DNA of 64,000 nt. Origin: Candidatus Schekmanbacteria bacterium (GTDB lineage: Bacteria; CSSED10-310; JACPHN01). Of the stretch, positions 10,196-19,400 are shown one piece after another. Both the position numbers and the translations under genes were made by a program. The DNA lies in assembly GCA_016188575.1 (NCBI GenBank), contig JACPHN010000086.1:1-64000 (forward strand), read 5' to 3'. A model generated the notes under the pieces. That model searched no databases. It was not told where the DNA came from and saw nothing but the letters and a program-made list of their open reading frames with translations. How positions within the stretch are numbered: position 1 is the stretch's first letter; each line of letters opens with the position of its first letter.

Positions 10196-11521
10196 TCAAG
10201 AGCTCCGAGGATCCTGGCCGCATCGAGGATTGCCCCGCATTCGGTAGCCGACTCGCGAGCCACGAGCCCGCTCATTCGGCAAGGCACCGGTCGCCCTTGA
10301 ACCCGATCCCGCCGAAGATGACTGGCGCAGGCACGATGCGGCCATGAATACCGTCATGAGCACACCGCCAAGGCTGCCCAAACCCGGGACGGGAGGTGGC
10401 GTCGGAATCCACTCCGCGATGCGGTTGAGCATGATATTATCTGCTTGACTGAAGAAGCCCCCGACATACATGTTGACCCCTGACCCAGCAGCCACCAGCG
10501 CGTAGACATCCCCACTCATCCCCGCGTAAGCTCCGTTGCCGTCTCCGAGAGCCGACCACGCGTTGCCACTCCACATACAGATATCCTGGCAGGTGGGTCC
10601 GTTATTGGTGAAGATGTAGAAGTTTCCACCCGCGTAAAGCCGCCCGAATCCGTCAAAAGCCAGAGCATAGACATACCTTGCCTGTGACAGACCCAATGCC
10701 AATGGTGCCCACGAGCTGCCCGTCCACCGTGCGATACCGTTGACCACAAGCCCACCGGCTTTTTCGAAGTTGCCTCCTACATAGAGACTTCCTCTCTTGT
10801 TGAACATCGTCAGCGCATAGACATCTCCTGTCGTTCCATTCCCAAGCGTCGACCAGTCGGTGCCGTTCCATCGGGCGACGTGGGATGCGCTGACGGAACC
10901 TGCGGCCGTGAAGTCCCCACCGGCGTAAACATTGCCATTGGTGTCCGCGGTGAGGGCGCGAACGACGTCATTGGTGCCGGAGGTCAGGGGCGACCATGCG
11001 CTGCCGTTCCATTTGGCGATGTAGTAGGCGCTGGTTCCACCGGCTTGCGTGAATCGACCGCCGGCATAAAGGGTATCGTGGCTGTCGACTGCGAGCGCCA
11101 ATACCTCTTGATTGAGCCCTGAGCCCAGGGCGGACCAGGTCGTGCCGTTCCATTTCGCGACCCGGTTGGCTGCTACACCCCCGGCGTTCGTGAACTGACC
11201 ACCGACATAGAGGGTGCCGTTCTTGCCAAATACGAGAGTGTTGACGCTGTCGTCCATCCCGTATGCAAGGTCGCTCCACGAAGTACCGTTCCACCGGGCG
11301 ATGCCATACACGGTGACAACATCTGCCTGCGTGAAGGCACCGCCTGCATAGAGCCTGCCGTTGGTGTCGACGGCCAGGTCATAAACCTGGTCGTCCATGC
11401 CGCCGAGCAGGTTTTTCCATGAGTCGGCTTGAGCAGGACTTCCCGAGAGTAAGGCGGTCGATCCTAGTAGGATAACGAGAAGCGCCCGAAGTCTATTCCT
11501 GGAGACCAGCGAGAGATTCAT
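10196..11521 (-). CDS. Exported repeat beta-propeller protein with VPxxG C-terminal tail
   Basis: The product is 441 residues from the ATG at 11521, which is preceded by AGGAAAGGCGG. The longer in-frame start at 11587 would put 22 extra residues before a good signal peptide (MNLSLVSRNRLRALLVILLG, cleaved after SPAQA), so 11521 is preferred. At least six roughly 50-residue repeats follow, each with the pattern VYALAVDTNGxLYAGGxFTxAG ... IAxWNGTxWSxL, like delta-60/Kelch-type propellers. Near the C-terminus there is PVPGLGSLGGVLMTVFMAAS, a proline-rich turn plus hydrophobic helix of the IPTL/VPxxG-CTERM sorting-signal style. Unusually, about 40 further hydrophilic residues follow the helix. Function unknown; probably secreted or surface-anchored. 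Confidence 0.82.
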   Translation of the reverse strand: MNLSLVSRNRLRALLVILLGSTALLSGSPAQADSWKNLLGGMDDQVYDLAVDTNGRLYAGGAFTQADVVTVYGIARWNGTSWSDLAYGMDDSVNTLVFGKNGTLYVGGQFTNAGGVAANRVAKWNGTTWSALGSGLNQEVLALAVDSHDTLYAGGRFTQAGGTSAYYIAKWNGSAWSPLTSGTNDVVRALTADTNGNVYAGGDFTAAGSVSASHVARWNGTDWSTLGNGTTGDVYALTMFNKRGSLYVGGNFEKAGGLVVNGIARWTGSSWAPLALGLSQARYVYALAFDGFGRLYAGGNFYIFTNNGPTCQDICMWSGNAWSALGDGNGAYAGMSGDVYALVAAGSGVNMYVGGFFSQADNIMLNRIAEWIPTPPPVPGLGSLGGVLMTVFMAASCLRQSSSAGSGSRATGALPNERARGSRVGYRMRGNPRCGQDPRSS

Positions 11522-11898
11522 GGAAACCGCCTTTCCTGAGGTCAGCGACATGCGTTCGCGGCCCATGGGCGGGACCGAGCTGCCCAATCTGCCGGCGATA
11601 AGGAACAGGTCAGCGGCAGGCGGTGGAACGAACGACCCTCAGGCCCGAGCTCCTGAAGGCTCCGGAGCGCGTCGATTCCCGCTCGGCCAGCATCCAAAGC
11701 CCGCCACCGTGCCTCTGGGCGCCTGAGTATGCCACGAGCCGCCCGGTTCGGCAAGGCAGAAGTCCGCATTGAGCGCGAATCTGAACGCGCTGCTGGCGCA
11801 GGTCATGGGGTGACTCGCGGTGCTGGTGCGCGGCTGGCCGTAGCGTTGGGCGAGACGTCGCCGGTGGAGGCGCCGAGGTGACGGCGGAGGCGGGTCAG
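11522..11898. other. Intergenic region, no supported gene
   Basis: The gap of 377 bases lies between the propeller gene start (11521) and the GAF-HlyD stop (11899), both on the minus strand. Short GC-rich open frames cross it but show no domain, no convincing ribosome binding site and no repeats of the kind seen at 2572 or 41005. Confidence 0.5.
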
Positions 11899-13881
11899 CT
11901 AGGCGAACCACCAGGCGATTCGGCGCGTGAGCCAGTCACCGACCAGCGCGCCGATCACGGCCTCGCCGCACGTTACCCTCGCCCGGCCACTCAGCCCTGG
12001 CCGCAGGTCGGGTCCCGTCTCGGCGAGTAGGGCGCGGGCGACGAACACGGATCCGCCCGGCCGTTCCTCCGCCGAGACCGCAGTGGCGACGACCGAGCCA
12101 GCGTAGCTCTCCAGTCGGGCTCCCCCGGCGACCTTCACGGCAACGCGGCATCCGGGATGAACGCTCAACGCCTCTTCCTGAGGGACGTCGACTTCGACCT
12201 CGATACCCTGTCGGCCGAAGATTCGCATGATCTCGCCGCCGCGGACGATGGTCCGGCCGACCGCGTCGCGCGCGTGCGGTGTCGAGACAATGCCATCGAT
12301 CGGCGCCCGCACGGCGGTGGCGGCATGCTCCGCCCGGAGCTGTTCGGCGCGCTCGCGAAGGCCGGCAATGCGCGCGCGGCGCAGCGCCAGCTCCTCCTGT
12401 TTGCCGCCACCAAGCGCGGCGACGAGCTCGCGTTGCTGCTGGTCGAGGTCGGCCTCGACGGCGGCGAGCTCCTCCTCCACGCGGCGACTCTGCAGATGAG
12501 CGACGACCTCTCCGGCCAGCACCGGATCGCCTTCCTCGACCAGGAGGCGGCGCACGGTGCCGTCCAGGGGCGCGCGCACGATCGCTTGTTCGCGCGGAAC
12601 GATTCGGCAGGGCGCCCGAAAGCTCACCGGCCAGGAGACGAAGGCCAGGATGAGCGTCAGCGCCGCCGGAACCGCCGCCCAGCGGGCCGCTCGGCGTCCG
12701 GGAAGGTCGCGCCAGCGCTCGCGGCTCTCGAGGAATCGGCGCAGCGGGAAACGCTCGTAGGTCCGGGCGTTGCGCAGCGCCACGACCGCGTTGTTTGCTA
12801 CGATCGTGGCCACTTCGATGTCGGCCTTGTCGACCGGGTCTGGGAGCTTCGCCTCGATGAAGAGCACCCCCGCTTTGAGCTCGTCGTCCACCAGGGGAAC
12901 GCCAAGGAAGAAGCCCGCTCCGGAGGCGGACAGGTGCTCGCGGAGCGCGATTTCGAGCGACTGGGTGTCGCGATCGCCGCGGTCTCCGGTCGCGCCGCGA
13001 GGAAGCGGCTGAACAAGCCGTCCGTCCGCGAAGTGAACCGCTCCAGTAGCGGCTTCGACGGCGGCGAGGAGGCGGGTGAGCCGCTGGATCTCAGGGTCCT
13101 TGCGGTTGACTCGTTCCTGTCCCGAGAGCACCCGAACCTCGAGCTCGCCGCGGTCGCGAATCGCCAGGCCGCACCGGTCGTAGGCGACGAGCGAGCGCAT
13201 GAAAGCGACGAGCTCCCGGCCCACCGCCTCAACGTCGAGGGATTCGTTCAGGGCGGCGCTGATGGTGAGGATCTCGGAAAGATGGCGGAGGCGGCGCTCG
13301 TTGGTGGTGGCGAGCTCGGCGTGGCTGATCGGCAAGCCGAGGTGGTTGGCGAGTGAGGCGAGGTGGGCACGACCAGCGGCGCTAAGATCCACCGTTGCGG
13401 CGAGCCCGGCAAGCGCCAGGACGGCGATGGGTCTGCCGGTGAAGGCGACGGGCAGGTAGAGCTCGAAGGCGGGTGGAGCGAGTCCCGGCGCGCTCGCCGC
13501 AAGCTCGGCGGCCACCATCTCGTGACCGGCGTGGAGCACGCGATGCCACAGGGGGACCTCCGTCTCGAGGTCGACACGCGCCAGGGCAGCGCTGTCGACG
13601 GCGATGGGGGATTCGATGCGAAAGCCATCGGCGGCTGGTCGGCAAATCGCGAGGACCACCTGGGCCGCGCCGACGACGTTGGCGAAGATTTGGGCCAGCC
13701 GTTGCCGCAGGCGATCGGCTGCGAGATGGTGCCCGAGCAGCTCGGAAACTTCCGTAAGCAGCGCGAGCGCCATGGAGTGGCGGTTGAGCAGGCGGTCGCG
13801 CTGGCTCAGCCGCGCGCGCAGCCGCTCGACCTCGCCGGCCGCGGTGGCCGGTAGCGGTTCGTGGTCCCGTTCTTCCGCCAC
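11899..13881 (-). CDS. GAF-domain HlyD-family membrane fusion protein
   Basis: The product is 660 residues from a GTG at 13881, five bases after the stop of the upstream GspE-like gene. Longer in-frame extensions run antisense-free through that gene and have no family similarity, so the short start is chosen. Order of parts: coiled N-terminus; a GAF-like domain at about 36-185; a second GAF domain at about 200-375 (DVEAVGRELVAFMRSLVAYD, GVPLVDDELKAGVLFIEA); a TM helix at about 401-420; then a biotinyl-lipoyl/HlyD hairpin (IVRAPLDGTVRRLLVEEGDP at 433-452, coiled coil, then TAVRAPIDGIVSTPHARDAV) and a beta-barrel adaptor domain. GAF-HlyD proteins are adaptors of envelope export complexes with a cytoplasmic sensory half. 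No ABC or RND pump gene is beside it. Its pairing with a GspE-like protein and nearby RiPP genes suggests a role in export, which is inference. Confidence 0.85.
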   Translation of the reverse strand: MAEERDHEPLPATAAGEVERLRARLSQRDRLLNRHSMALALLTEVSELLGHHLAADRLRQRLAQIFANVVGAAQVVLAICRPAADGFRIESPIAVDSAALARVDLETEVPLWHRVLHAGHEMVAAELAASAPGLAPPAFELYLPVAFTGRPIAVLALAGLAATVDLSAAGRAHLASLANHLGLPISHAELATTNERRLRHLSEILTISAALNESLDVEAVGRELVAFMRSLVAYDRCGLAIRDRGELEVRVLSGQERVNRKDPEIQRLTRLLAAVEAATGAVHFADGRLVQPLPRGATGDRGDRDTQSLEIALREHLSASGAGFFLGVPLVDDELKAGVLFIEAKLPDPVDKADIEVATIVANNAVVALRNARTYERFPLRRFLESRERWRDLPGRRAARWAAVPAALTLILAFVSWPVSFRAPCRIVPREQAIVRAPLDGTVRRLLVEEGDPVLAGEVVAHLQSRRVEEELAAVEADLDQQQRELVAALGGGKQEELALRRARIAGLRERAEQLRAEHAATAVRAPIDGIVSTPHARDAVGRTIVRGGEIMRIFGRQGIEVEVDVPQEEALSVHPGCRVAVKVAGGARLESYAGSVVATAVSAEERPGGSVFVARALLAETGPDLRPGLSGRARVTCGEAVIGALVGDWLTRRIAWWFA

Positions 13882-13886
13882 GGCGC

Positions 13887-15680
13887 TCAGTGGCCTTCGA
13901 GGGCGGTCAGGAGATGCTCGACCGTGCACAGTCCGGTGACGGCACGGCGCGCGGCGGCGCGGCGCAAGGCCGCGCGCATGGCCTCGCTCAGCTCGGCCGC
14001 CCAGCCGTCGACGGAAAGGGCCGGACCGCTCGGCGCTGCCGCCGCCGGCGCGGCGGAGGCACGTCGGACCGCGACCACCCCCGGCACGATGATATTCCCC
14101 ACCGAGCCGGATTGACCGCACCGCAAGCAGCCCCGGCCACGGCGGAAGGTGGCACCGGTACGCCGGCCGGAGTCGGCCAGGCCGAGTGCGACCACCTCTT
14201 GCGGCCCCACGGTGTAGGTCTCGAGACAGGATGAACAGTTGCGCGCTACCGGGAGCAGCTCGACGACTCCGGCCAACGCGAAGCGCAGCGACGCGGCCGG
14301 CAGCCCGGCTGCCACGAGCTCGTGTACTGCGGTGACGCCGTCGAGCCCGGGCAACGGCACGGCGATCAGCGTCCGTGCCGGCAAGCAATCCACTACCTGA
14401 CGGAGCTCGCTGCGCCGTTCGACGCGCGGGATGTAGAGCACGTCGGGGCAGTGCCGAAGGGCGCGGCGCACCGTCCTCCCCAGGCCGCCGTCGTCGAGCC
14501 CACCGCCGGGGACAGGCACGGGCAAGAAGCGCTCGTTTTCCGCAGCCAGCTCGCCGCCGATCGCATAGATCCGCATCTCGGGTGGGCAGGCGTGGGCGAA
14601 CAGCCAGGCGCAGAAGGAGCCGAGCCCCGCAGCGGGCGGCCCGGTCACCGGCAGAAATCCCGGCCCGGCAGCGAGCAGCGCCGCGAGGGTGTCCCGCTCC
14701 ATTTGTTGAATCCCGTCGCCTGTACTCGCCGCTTCCAGCCGAGGAGACTGCACCTCCAGAACCCAGGCGTCGCCAAAGGCGGTCGCGAGCCATTCCGTGC
14801 GCACGGCGACGATCCCCCGGGAGCGCAAGCTGCGCTGGAACGTACCACCGCCCTCGGCGGGGCGGCCCGCTGGCGCGCCGCTCAGTCCGTGCAGGCAGGT
14901 CATGAGCTCCTGCGACAACGGGTCGGGCAACGACTCGAGCAGACGGTAGCCGCCCATGACCTCGGCGAGAATCGCGGTGGAGTCCGGACCCGGCTGGACG
15001 ATGAGCCGCTCGGCCTCCAGATTGAGGGCCTCGTCGAGCAGGAAATCGACCAGGCTGAGGATGCCGGTGGAGAATTCGGCGCGAGCCGCCGTGGGAGCGG
15101 CCGGCGCGGTCGCCGGGGGGAGCGCGGGCGCCGCAGTCGAGGCGACCTCCGCTTTCGGCACGGCGGGCGGTTCGGCAGGGAAGGAAGCGGCGTCCACCGC
15201 GGCCACTGGAGGGACGGCAGGGCCGTAGTACCGGTCGAGGGCTCGGTCGAGCTCCTCGCTATCCACCAGCAGCGGCCGGACGATCGAGCACCCGACGAGC
15301 AGCGCGAGCTCCTGCTGCGCGTCCTCGTCCCCGGGATCGACCATGGCGACGAAGGCCTTGATGCCCAGGCGATAGAGCGGCAGCAAGCGCAACCGCCGAG
15401 CGATGTGGCCGTCGACCAGACTCAGCATCTGAGGATCGACGTAGACGTGCTTCAGCTCGATGCCGGCGAGCCCAGCCCCGGTCGCTTCCGAGAGCGCTCG
15501 GTTGAGCTCGGGCCGCGAGATCTTACCATGCGCGATGAGCACGTCGCCGACACGTCGTCCCGTCTCCCGGCTTTCCTGCTGCGCGCGGCGTAGCGCCAGC
15601 TCGTCGACCAGGCCGCGGTCGAGCAGGATCCGGCGGGTATTGGTGCTGGCTTCTTCAGGGAGCTCGTCGTCGGTGTTCAT
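13887..15680 (-). CDS. Degenerate GspE/PilB-like protein (MshEN domain, lost ATPase motifs)
   Basis: The product is 597 residues from the ATG at 15680; an upstream in-frame ATG at 15878 adds 66 residues without family similarity. Residues about 17-150 are a type II secretion GspE N-terminal (MshEN) domain (RRVGDVLIAHGKISRPELNR, then RRLRLLPLYRLG). A Pro/Ala linker follows, then a region alignable to the GspE ATPase. The Walker A is VTGPPAAGLGS instead of GPTGSGKST, and the Asp box/Walker B GEIRD is replaced by IPRVERR. The C-terminal zinc tetracysteine is kept (NCSSC and GCLRCG). It is therefore probably a catalytically dead scaffold or a c-di-GMP-responsive partner (MshEN domains bind c-di-GMP in characterised proteins). 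It is coupled (5-base gap) to the GAF-HlyD gene. Confidence 0.82.
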   Translation of the reverse strand: MNTDDELPEEASTNTRRILLDRGLVDELALRRAQQESRETGRRVGDVLIAHGKISRPELNRALSEATGAGLAGIELKHVYVDPQMLSLVDGHIARRLRLLPLYRLGIKAFVAMVDPGDEDAQQELALLVGCSIVRPLLVDSEELDRALDRYYGPAVPPVAAVDAASFPAEPPAVPKAEVASTAAPALPPATAPAAPTAARAEFSTGILSLVDFLLDEALNLEAERLIVQPGPDSTAILAEVMGGYRLLESLPDPLSQELMTCLHGLSGAPAGRPAEGGGTFQRSLRSRGIVAVRTEWLATAFGDAWVLEVQSPRLEAASTGDGIQQMERDTLAALLAAGPGFLPVTGPPAAGLGSFCAWLFAHACPPEMRIYAIGGELAAENERFLPVPVPGGGLDDGGLGRTVRRALRHCPDVLYIPRVERRSELRQVVDCLPARTLIAVPLPGLDGVTAVHELVAAGLPAASLRFALAGVVELLPVARNCSSCLETYTVGPQEVVALGLADSGRRTGATFRRGRGCLRCGQSGSVGNIIVPGVVAVRRASAAPAAAAPSGPALSVDGWAAELSEAMRAALRRAAARRAVTGLCTVEHLLTALEGH

Positions 15681-15858
15681 GGGAAGCGCGGATAGGTTGG
15701 ACCCAGGTCGTGGCCGACAGACAGTGTACAGTGCGGGGGAGGGTCGTTGCAATTCGGCGGTTGCACGCCCGCACCTCGGCGTCACCGCGGCGCCGCCCAC
15801 AGTTCCCGCGATTCGGCGCTCTCGGCTGCCTGTGGGGCTGTGCCATCGCCTGGGCGGC

Positions 15859-15887
15859 TTGACAATCGCAGCCAGCATGTCTATAGG
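15859..15887 (+). promoter_or_regulatory. Predicted sigma-70 promoter for the small peptide gene
   Basis: TTGACA at 15859-15864 is a perfect -35 hexamer; a 17-base spacer leads to TATAGG at 15882-15887 (-10, four of six matches). Transcription would begin near 15894, giving a leader of about 60 bases before the GTG at 15956. A promoter this good is uncommon in the GC-rich window. Confidence 0.65.
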
Positions 15888-15955
15888 AGATGAGAGTATT
15901 CCCCTGTGGTAAGTACGCGGGGCGATGCTGTTTTCTCAGAACATGGAGGCACGAA

Positions 15956-16138
15956 GTGGCGACTGAACCCGAGAGAGATGAGCCTGAGCGAAAAAGCGGC
16001 GAGGTGGTCAAGGATTTGACGGAGCTCACCGAGGACGATCTGCGGATCGAGGAGCTGGAGAGCCGGGAGACGCCAGGGGCAGTTACCGACTCTGGCGGAA
16101 CTGGTTGGCACGGGAGTATCAGGGAATCCTACTCGTAG
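15956..16138 (+). CDS. Candidate RiPP precursor peptide, 60 residues
   Basis: The GTG at 15956 has a strong ribosome binding site (GGAGG, six-base spacing) and lies 69 bases downstream of a near-consensus promoter. The peptide has a charged, acidic N-terminal two-thirds (PERDEPERKSGEVVKDL, then LTELTEDDLRIEELESR) and a Gly/Ser/Thr-rich tail of about 20 residues (TPGAVTDSGGTGWHGSIRES plus YS). The tail has seven Ser/Thr, one Trp and no Cys. This shape, acidic helical leader plus small-residue core, fits a substrate for a LanB-type dehydratase, and a split LanB lies 9-12 kb away. No database match is claimed. An in-frame start at 15890 would add 22 residues but has a worse context. It is divergent from the GspE-like gene. 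Alternatives: a small regulatory protein of the downstream kinase, or an unrelated hypothetical. Confidence 0.6.
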   Translation: MATEPERDEPERKSGEVVKDLTELTEDDLRIEELESRETPGAVTDSGGTGWHGSIRESYS

Positions 16139-16158
16139 ATGATCTGTCCTGATGGCCT

Positions 16159-16176
16159 CCTGACCAGGCAGTCAGG
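16159..16176 (+). terminator. Small hairpin after the candidate precursor gene
   Basis: CCTGAC (16159-16164) and GTCAGG (16171-16176) form a perfect 6-bp stem with a 6-base loop, 20 bases after the stop codon. There is no T-tract, so it could be a weak terminator or an RNA-processing stem that separates the peptide from the kinase gene. Confidence 0.35.
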
Positions 16177-16415
16177 GTAGTCTGGCGAGAGGTGGGTGGT
16201 TTGCTGGCCCGGCGGGTGGCGAGCCGGTAATCAAAAGGAGCTTTTCGCCCATTCCTGGTGACCATAGGGGCAAAGGGCTAGAGCTGGGTAACGGCAGCAG
16301 GACCGACCACCCGTCCGAGGGGGCGGGGGGCTCGCGCGAGACCCGCAGCGAGGCCGCAGACCACGGATGGGATAGGGGAGGTCCCCTCACTGGTGAGTCA
16401 GGCGAGGCTTCCACG

Positions 16416-19400
16416 GTGGGGCCTCAGGGTGGCGCTCCGGCGCCAGGGGTGAGCGCCCAGGCTCGAGGGGCCGCCGGGCGGGCACCGGGTGCAGTCCAGG
16501 GGGAGGGGGCACCGCTCCCGGGCCTGGCTGGTATTCGCACGGATGGCCAGCGCTACGAGGTTCGCGCCCTCCTCGGAAAAGGCGGCATGGGCGAGGTGTG
16601 GCGCGCCTTCGACCGAAAGCTGCAGGTGGAAGTCGCGCTCAAGCTCGTCTGGGCACAGGGCGCCGATCAGGAGCAGTTGCTGGCGGCGATCCGTCGCGAG
16701 ATTCTCGCCGCCCGGGAAGTGCACTCGCCAGGTGTTTGCCGCATTTACGATCTGGTCGAAATCGACGGCCACGACGTGGTGTCGATGGAGTACGTCGACG
16801 GGCGCACGCTCCGCGACCGGCTGGGCCGCGACGGACCTCTGAGCCCAGAGGAGACGCCGTCGATCGCCTTTCAACTGCTCGCCGGCCTGGAGGCGATCCA
16901 CGCGGTGGGCCTCGTCCATCGCGACATCAAGCCCGCCAACCTCATGATCACCCGCGCGGGCAGACTGGTGATCATGGATTTCGGCCTCGCTGTCGACCCC
17001 TGCGCGGTGGAGCTGGGCTCTTGCAGCGGCACGCCTGCCTACATGTCTCCGGAACAAGCCCGGGGCGACCTGGTCGACGAGCGGTCGGACGTATTCTCCG
17101 CCGCCCTGGTGCTCGCCGAGCTCCTCTTTGGCGAACGCCCCTCGAATCGCATCCTGCCCGCGAGGCTGCCCGAGCATCCGTGGCGCCCCCACCTGCAGAA
17201 GGCGCTCGCCGCGGATCCCGCCGAGCGGTTTCCCTCGGCCAGGAGTTTCCTGCGCGCGCTGGAGGAGACTTCGCTCGAGACCGGCAAGCTCGAAGGCGCG
17301 AATCCCTACCCCGGGCTCGAGTCTTTCACGGAGGGCAGCGCGGGGCTCTTCTTCGGCCGGGAGGCAGAAGTCGAGGCGCTTTGGAGCCGCATCGAGCGCA
17401 AGGCCCTGCTCGCTCTCATCGGCCCATCCGGCGCCGGCAAGTCGTCCCTGCTGCGGGCGGGAATCCTGGCGAACCGCCCTGCCCACTGGGGAGGGCTGTA
17501 TTTCAAGCCCGGAGCCTCGCCGTTCGATTTCCTGGCCGCCGCGCTGCCGACGCAGAGCGATGGCGAGCCCGGGTCATCCGCCGTTGACCGTTTCGCCGCC
17601 TGGGCGGGCCAGTCTCGGGTGCGGCTCGTCGTCGTCGACCAGTTCGAGGAGCTCTTCACGCTGAATCCGCCGGAAGTGCAGCGGTCCTTCGCGGCCTTCC
17701 TGGCGGAGACGGCAGCGTGCGACGGCACCCATGTGCTGCTGTCCATGCGCGATGATTTTCTGTTCCGCTGCCATGAGCTCACGGATCTCGCAGGCGTTTT
17801 CGCGGAGGTCACGCCGCTGGGGTCGCTGCATGGGGCAGCGCTGCGCCGGGCAATCGTGCAGCCGGCGCTGCGCCACGGCTACCGATTCGACTCGGAAGAG
17901 CTTGTCGACACCATGATGCGCGCGGTGGAGGGCGAACGTGGCGCGTTGCCCCTGCTGGGCTTCACTGCCTCTCGCCTCTGGGACGAGCGGGACGAAGACA
18001 CCGGCCTGCTCACCCGCGCGTCGTATGACCGGGTCGGGGGCGTTACCGGAGGCCTCGCCCAGCATGCCGAAAAGGTCCTGAGTCTGGCTGGCCCGGCCCG
18101 CCTGCCGGTCGTGCGCGAGCTTTTCCGCAACCTGGTCACCTCGGCGGGGACCCGCGCCGTGCGCCCCGTCGGCGCGCTGCTGTCGCTATTCGACGACCCG
18201 CAGCCGGCGCGCGAGGTCATCGACCTGTTGGTCCGCACGCGACTACTGAGCGCCTTCGAAACCTCGGGCCAGGGCCAGCAAGTGGAGATCATTCACGAAA
18301 CGCTCATTTCGGGCTGGCCCCGGCTGGCGCACTGGCGAGATCAGGACGTCGAGGGGGCGCATTTGCGCGAGCAGCTCGCGCGAGCAGCCGAGGTCTGGCA
18401 GCAGCGCGAGCGGCCGGAGGGTCTGCTGTGGACCGGCGAAGCCTATCGCGATTTCTGCTCATGGCGCGCGCGCTACCCGGGTCGATTGACCGCGGCGGAA
18501 GAAGCCTTCGCCCGGAGCATGATCCACCTGGACCGGCGCCGGCGCCGCCGGCGCCGCCTGGCGGGCACGATCGGCGCCGCGATCCTCGGGTGCTTTTTGG
18601 TGGCAGTCAGCGCGCTCTACCTGCGCGCCGAGACGGCTCGGCGGGCGAGCGACGCGAGCCGGCTCCTGGCCCTCGGGCAGCTCGAAATGCGAACCAGCGC
18701 CACAGGCGCGCTGGCCTACGCGACGGCGGGCCTGGAGATCGACGACACCGAATCCGGCAGGGGCTTCGCGATGGACGCTCTCGCGCACGGCCCGACCGGG
18801 CTCTGGGTGCGGCAATCCGCTGATATCGTGTGGGAAGTGGCCTTCAGCCCGGACGGCGAATGGCTCGCCCTGGGCAACGGCGACCGCTCCATCGAGCTCT
18901 GGAAGCGCGATGGGGCGGCGAGCCGCCGGTGGCAGGCTCACGACGACGCGGTGAGGCGCCTGGCTTTTGCGCTGGACGGCGCCACCTTGGCGTCCCGCGG
19001 GTCCCCAACCGGCCCCATCCGTTTCTGGTCGATCCCAGGGGGCGAGCTCCGGGGGGAGATTGGAGGCAGTGCTATCAAGGTGTTCCCGCGTACTTGGGAC
19101 CGGTCACCGCTTTTCTACTCCTTCGAAGGGAACCAGAGCACCTTCGCGGCGTACCACCCCGAGGGGGGCGTTGGACCTCCGCTGCTTCGACTGGATTCCT
19201 GCCCCACCGCGGGAGTGGCGATGAGTGCGGGCCTGGTCGCCGTCCTCTTGGAGGACATGGTGACCATACGCATTTTTCGCCTCGAGCCGAGTGGGCCGCG
19301 AGAGGAGGAATCATTGACCGCTTCCGGATCTGCTTTCAGGAAGTTGGCGATCTCCGCGAGTGGCAGGGTTCTCGCGGCAGCACGCGCGGATGGCGGGATC

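Noticed and set aside
11755-11775. Short sequence AAGTCCGCATTGAGC also at about 32267, considered as a repeat
   Set aside because: Only about 15 bases match and the flanks differ, which can occur by chance in a window of this size.
12157-13356. 399-codon plus-strand frame
   Set aside because: Antisense to the GAF-HlyD gene and without any recognisable motif.
13882-14793. N-terminal extension of the GAF-HlyD protein
   Set aside because: The extra residues overlap the GspE-like gene, are Arg-rich and unlike any domain; the GTG at 13881 directly after the upstream stop fits better.
14322-15593. 423-codon plus-strand frame
   Set aside because: Antisense to the GspE-like gene; composition matches a shadow of GC-rich coding DNA.
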